A stretch of DNA of 38,151 nucleotides, from NCBI GenBank assembly GCA_905479635.1, contig CAJQNG010000166.1, positions 1-38,151 of the forward strand, given 5' to 3'. A program made the position numbers and the translations under genes. The stretch is from an uncultured Boseongicola sp. Lineage in GTDB: Bacteria; Pseudomonadota; Alphaproteobacteria; Rhodobacterales; Rhodobacteraceae. The notes beneath the pieces were generated by a model, which made no database searches, was not told where the DNA came from, and was given only the letters and a program-made list of their open reading frames with translations. This document shows, in pieces, positions 35,655-38,151 of this stretch. Numbering within the stretch: the first letter of the stretch is position 1; each line of letters starts with the position of its first letter.

Positions 35655-37460
35655 ATGGCACGTAACCCTCTTTTACAATTGTCCGAGATTTCCCTGACCT
35701 TTGGTGGCGATCCGGTATTCGACAACATGTCTTTGACCGTTCAGCCGGGGGACCGTTTGGCTTTGGTTGGCCGCAACGGCTCGGGCAAATCCACCTTGAT
35801 GAAGGTCATGGCCGGACTGGCAGAAACGGACCGCGGCACGCGCGTTGTGTCGCCCGGCAATTCGGTTGGCTACATGGCGCAGGAGCCGGAAATGCGCGGC
35901 TGTGCGACGCTTGGCGATTATGCGCTTCGCGATATGGATGCGTCTGAACTATGGCGGGTTGAGGCGGTGGCAGAGAAGCTGAAGTTTGACCCGGATACGG
36001 CTGTTGATGCGGCATCCGGCGGCGAGCGGCGGCGGGCGGCTTTGGCGAAATTGATCGCCGAAGCGCCGGATTTGATGTGTTTGGACGAGCCGACGAACCA
36101 CCTCGATATCGAGGCGATCTCTTGGCTGGAGACGCATTTGTCCAGCACCAAGTCGGCGTTTATTGTGATCTCGCACGACCGGGCATTTTTACGCGCTTTG
36201 ACGCGGGCCACGTTGTGGATTGATCGCGGTGAAGTGCGGCGTCAGGAACAAGGCTTTGCAGCCTTTGAGGCGTGGCGCGACAAGACCTGGGAAGAAGAAG
36301 ATATCGCGCGCCATAAGCTGAACCGGAAGATCAAGTCCGAGGCGCGTTGGGCGGTTGAAGGCATTTCAGCGCGGCGTAAACGCAACCAAGGACGCGTGCG
36401 TGCGTTGCAGGAACTGCGTGCCGACCGGTCGTCTCAGATTATGCGGCAAGGCACGGCGGCGATGGAGCTTGAGGCGGGTCCGAAGTCGGGCAAACGTGTT
36501 ATCGAGGCCAAGGGCATATCGCTTGAGCTTGGCGGCAAGCGGATCGTTGAGGATTTTTCGCTGCGGGTGGCGCGTGGGGATCGGATTGCGTTTGTGGGGC
36601 CGAACGGGGTCGGCAAGACCTCGTTAATTGAGGTTTTGACCGGACAGAAGGCGCCCGATGAGGGCACGGTTATTTTGGGGACCGGTATCGAGATGGCAGT
36701 GTTTGATCAGCGGCGCGAGGCGCTTGATCCCGATGCGACGCTTTGGGAGAACCTTATTGGGGACCGTGAGATGCGTGTTTCGGGGCGCGCCGATCAGGTC
36801 ATGGTGCGCGGTACGCCAAAGCATGTGGTCGGATATCTGAAGGAATTTTTGTTCGATGAGGCGCAGGCGCGCGCACCGGTGCGGTCCTTGTCGGGTGGTG
36901 AGAAGGCGCGGCTGTTGCTTGCGCGGATAATGGCAAAGCCGTCGAATGTATTGGTGTTGGACGAGCCGACGAACGACCTTGATATTGAAACGCTCGATTT
37001 GTTGCAGGAAATTCTTGGCGATTATGACGGGACTGTTCTTTTGGTGAGCCACGATCGGGATTTTCTGGACCGTGTCGCAACAACGACTGTTGCGATGGAG
37101 GGTGCAGGACGCGTTGTGGTGCATGCGGGCGGCTGGTCAGACTATGCGCCGAAACGCGCATTGATCGAGGCTTCGGTTGCCGCTGGTGCCGTAAGGGCGG
37201 GCAAAACTGGTGCTAAAGTGAAGCCTGCATCTGCCGGATTGAGCTTTACGCAAAAGCATCGATTGGAAGAATTGCCGGGCGAAATAGAGCGCCTTCAGGC
37301 AGAGATTGCAAAGCTTGAGGGTCTACTGTCGGACGCAGAATTGTTCACGCAGGACCCGGTGAAGTTTGCCAAAGCAAGCGACGCATTGATCGAGCGGCAC
37401 GCCAAGTTGGGCGAGGCGGAAGACGAATGGATGATGCTTGAAGAAAAGGCGGGCGGATAG
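35655..37460 (+). CDS. uup: ABC-F family ATPase, Uup type
   Basis: This encodes 601 residues. Two ABC domains without membrane parts: Walker A GRNGSGKS at 39-46 and GPNGVGKT near 315, signatures ASGGERRR near 120 and LSGGEKARL near 414, Walker B with CLDEPTNHLD near 140 and VLDEPTNDLD near 434, and a linker at about 200-270 rich in charged residues. The C-terminal 65 residues form a coiled coil (KHRLEELPGEIERLQAEIAK), the mark of Uup among ABC-F proteins, where it contacts DNA or ribosomes. ABC-F factors act on ribosomes or, for Uup, on replication/transposon excision. The symbol is by domain layout. Confidence 0.9.
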   Translation: MARNPLLQLSEISLTFGGDPVFDNMSLTVQPGDRLALVGRNGSGKSTLMKVMAGLAETDRGTRVVSPGNSVGYMAQEPEMRGCATLGDYALRDMDASELWRVEAVAEKLKFDPDTAVDAASGGERRRAALAKLIAEAPDLMCLDEPTNHLDIEAISWLETHLSSTKSAFIVISHDRAFLRALTRATLWIDRGEVRRQEQGFAAFEAWRDKTWEEEDIARHKLNRKIKSEARWAVEGISARRKRNQGRVRALQELRADRSSQIMRQGTAAMELEAGPKSGKRVIEAKGISLELGGKRIVEDFSLRVARGDRIAFVGPNGVGKTSLIEVLTGQKAPDEGTVILGTGIEMAVFDQRREALDPDATLWENLIGDREMRVSGRADQVMVRGTPKHVVGYLKEFLFDEAQARAPVRSLSGGEKARLLLARIMAKPSNVLVLDEPTNDLDIETLDLLQEILGDYDGTVLLVSHDRDFLDRVATTTVAMEGAGRVVVHAGGWSDYAPKRALIEASVAAGAVRAGKTGAKVKPASAGLSFTQKHRLEELPGEIERLQAEIAKLEGLLSDAELFTQDPVKFAKASDALIERHAKLGEAEDEWMMLEEKAGG

Positions 37461-37494
37461 TTAGTCCGGGCTTTTTCCGCTTTTGGCTGGCGGG

Positions 37495-37563
37495 TCAGGT
37501 CAGGGCATAGGCCCCAAGACACATGCCAAGTGCGACGGTAAACAGAAATATGGACTGGATCAT
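37495..37563 (-). CDS. Possible 22-residue hydrophobic micro-protein
   Basis: On the minus strand, ATG 37561-37563 is preceded at 6-bp distance by GGAG, a good ribosome site. It opens a 22-codon frame ending in TGA at 37495-37497. The peptide begins MIQSIF and is hydrophobic throughout (about 18 of 22 residues), so it would insert in a membrane. Single-helix peptides of this size are known from bacterial cytochrome and stress systems, but no match is claimed. No longer ORF covers the stretch. Confidence 0.4.
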   Translation of the reverse strand: MIQSIFLFTVALGMCLGAYALT

Positions 37564-37764
37564 CGGATACTCCGAAATACTGTTAAAACAATAAGCAACT
37601 TGAATTAAATGCTTGTTGAAAGTGGCCAAAGCAAGGAATGCGGCGCAAAGATTGCTGGACGGTGCGTTTCCGATTTGGATACTTAGGGAGGTAATTTTAT
37701 GGGGTACTATTATACCTAATTTATAGAGCGCTGTTTTTGTTGAATTTTATTGATTTTATGGGTG

Positions 37765-37792
37765 TTGACTGTGCGCAGGAAACCGTTAGAAA
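37765..37792 (+). promoter_or_regulatory. Putative sigma-70-type promoter of rplM
   Basis: A TTGACT box (37765-37770) and TAGAAA (37787-37792) are spaced by 16 bp, about 36 bp before the rplM ATG. The upstream bases are T-rich, as in UP elements. A strong promoter is expected for a ribosomal operon. The -10 box is not a close match and remains a guess. Confidence 0.4.
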
Positions 37793-37828
37793 CCGCTCAT
37801 CCAATTCAACCCCTGAAGGGTAGACACG

Positions 37829-38151
37829 ATGAAGACATTTTCCGCAACACCGGCGGAGATCGATAAAAAGTGGATCCTGATCGACGCTGAAGGCGTTGTT
37901 CTGGGTCGTTTGGCGTCCATCATTGCCGTGCGCTTGCGTGGCAAGCACAAAGCATCCTTCACGCCGTCCATGGACATGGGCGACAACGTGATTGTTATCA
38001 ACGCTGACAAAGTTCAGATGACTGGTAACAAGCGTGATGAAAAATACTACTGGCACACTGGCTTTGTCGGTGGGATCAAAGAACGCACCAAGGGCGATAT
38101 CCTTGAGGGTAAGCACCCTGAGCGTATTTTGATGAAAGCTGTGCAGCGTAT
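37829..38151 (+). CDS. rplM: 50S ribosomal protein L13 (3' end cut by window)
   Basis: This encodes the first 107 residues of L13, from ATG 37829 behind the ribosome site GAAGGG. L13 is an early assembly protein of the large subunit. Diagnostic stretches: [20 protein letters not shown] at the N terminus, then [20 protein letters not shown] and the HTGFVGGIK motif near residue 76-84. It continues past the window edge, where rpsI would be expected next. Confidence 0.97.
   Translation, partial: MKTFSATPAEIDKKWILIDAEGVVLGRLASIIAVRLRGKHKASFTPSMDMGDNVIVINADKVQMTGNKRDEKYYWHTGFVGGIKERTKGDILEGKHPERILMKAVQR

Larger units (their letters stand above)
37461..37828. other. AT-rich spacer between uup and rplM
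   Basis: This 368-bp stretch is markedly AT-richer than its surroundings, especially 37570-37770. It holds the possible 22-residue minus-strand micro-protein and, toward its right end, the promoter region of rplM. A 6-codon plus-strand frame at 37699 is too short to count. No tRNA or obvious small RNA was recognised. Confidence 0.6.

Noticed and set aside
37699-37719. Six-codon frame in the spacer before rplM, after GGGAGG
   Set aside because: Has a fair ribosome site but is too short to judge as a gene or leader peptide without conservation data; it has no repeated regulatory codons.
1-38151. CRISPR array, insertion sequence, prophage, toxin-antitoxin or defence island
   Set aside because: No regularly spaced repeats, transposase, integrase, phage structural genes or toxin pairs could be recognised; the gene content is housekeeping.

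Overview
The window reads as chromosomal DNA of an alphaproteobacterium, most likely a member of the Rhodobacteraceae (Roseobacter group). The reasons are the gene content and order (yceD-rpmF-plsX-fabH-ihfA-merR, argS-SPOR-nagZ-scpA-scpB, a bactofilin/M23 pair, olsB, the long PF06559-type dCTP deaminase), the moderately high GC, and a GTTC-N7-GTTC operator in front of uvrA, which is the LexA box type described for Rhodobacter-like bacteria. Almost everything is core housekeeping. I see no prophage, insertion sequence, CRISPR array, or large transferred island.

Left part (1-9964): the 3' end of prfB, then about 900 bp of frame-scrambled sequence that looks like a decayed gene, a DUF2189 membrane protein, and a strong bidirectional terminator. 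On the minus strand follow a translationally overlapping M23 endopeptidase/bactofilin pair (cell-shape machinery), a ferritin-like DUF455 protein and a Bcp peroxiredoxin. Divergent from these are a 1115-residue AsmA/DUF3971-type envelope protein and queA. Middle part (10049-20423): an MFS transporter, a DUF924 protein, lpdA, two overlapping tiny membrane ORFs, a second MFS transporter, and uvrA under an apparent SOS operator. On the minus strand follow a small secreted PPGLAKK-repeat protein, xthA, a structured non-coding stretch, a frameshifted STAS/SpoIIAA-like pseudogene and erpA.

Right part (20502-38151): dgt, a methyltransferase pseudogene with an internal deletion, a GNAT gene divergent from argS, and the argS-SPOR-nagZ-scpA-scpB run. 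These last genes link translation, septal peptidoglycan, cell-wall recycling and chromosome condensation. Then come the minus-strand dCTP deaminase gene, tRNA-Pro(GGG) with its terminator, and the yceD-rpmF-plsX-fabH-ihfA-merR run coupling ribosome, phospholipid and fatty-acid synthesis. The window ends with bamE/msrB (convergent, overlapping stops), olsB (ornithine lipid), an Uup-type ABC-F ATPase and the start of rplM.

The most notable non-textbook signals are the LexA box, three or four loci with frame disruptions (decay or sequencing error), several overlooked micro-ORFs with hydrophobic segments, a cluster of inverted repeats near 19.4 kb, and olsB without an adjacent olsA. I did not find a convincing undescribed multi-gene system. 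Exact start codons are inferred from ribosome binding sites and family alignments from memory, and are marked where I shortened a reading frame.
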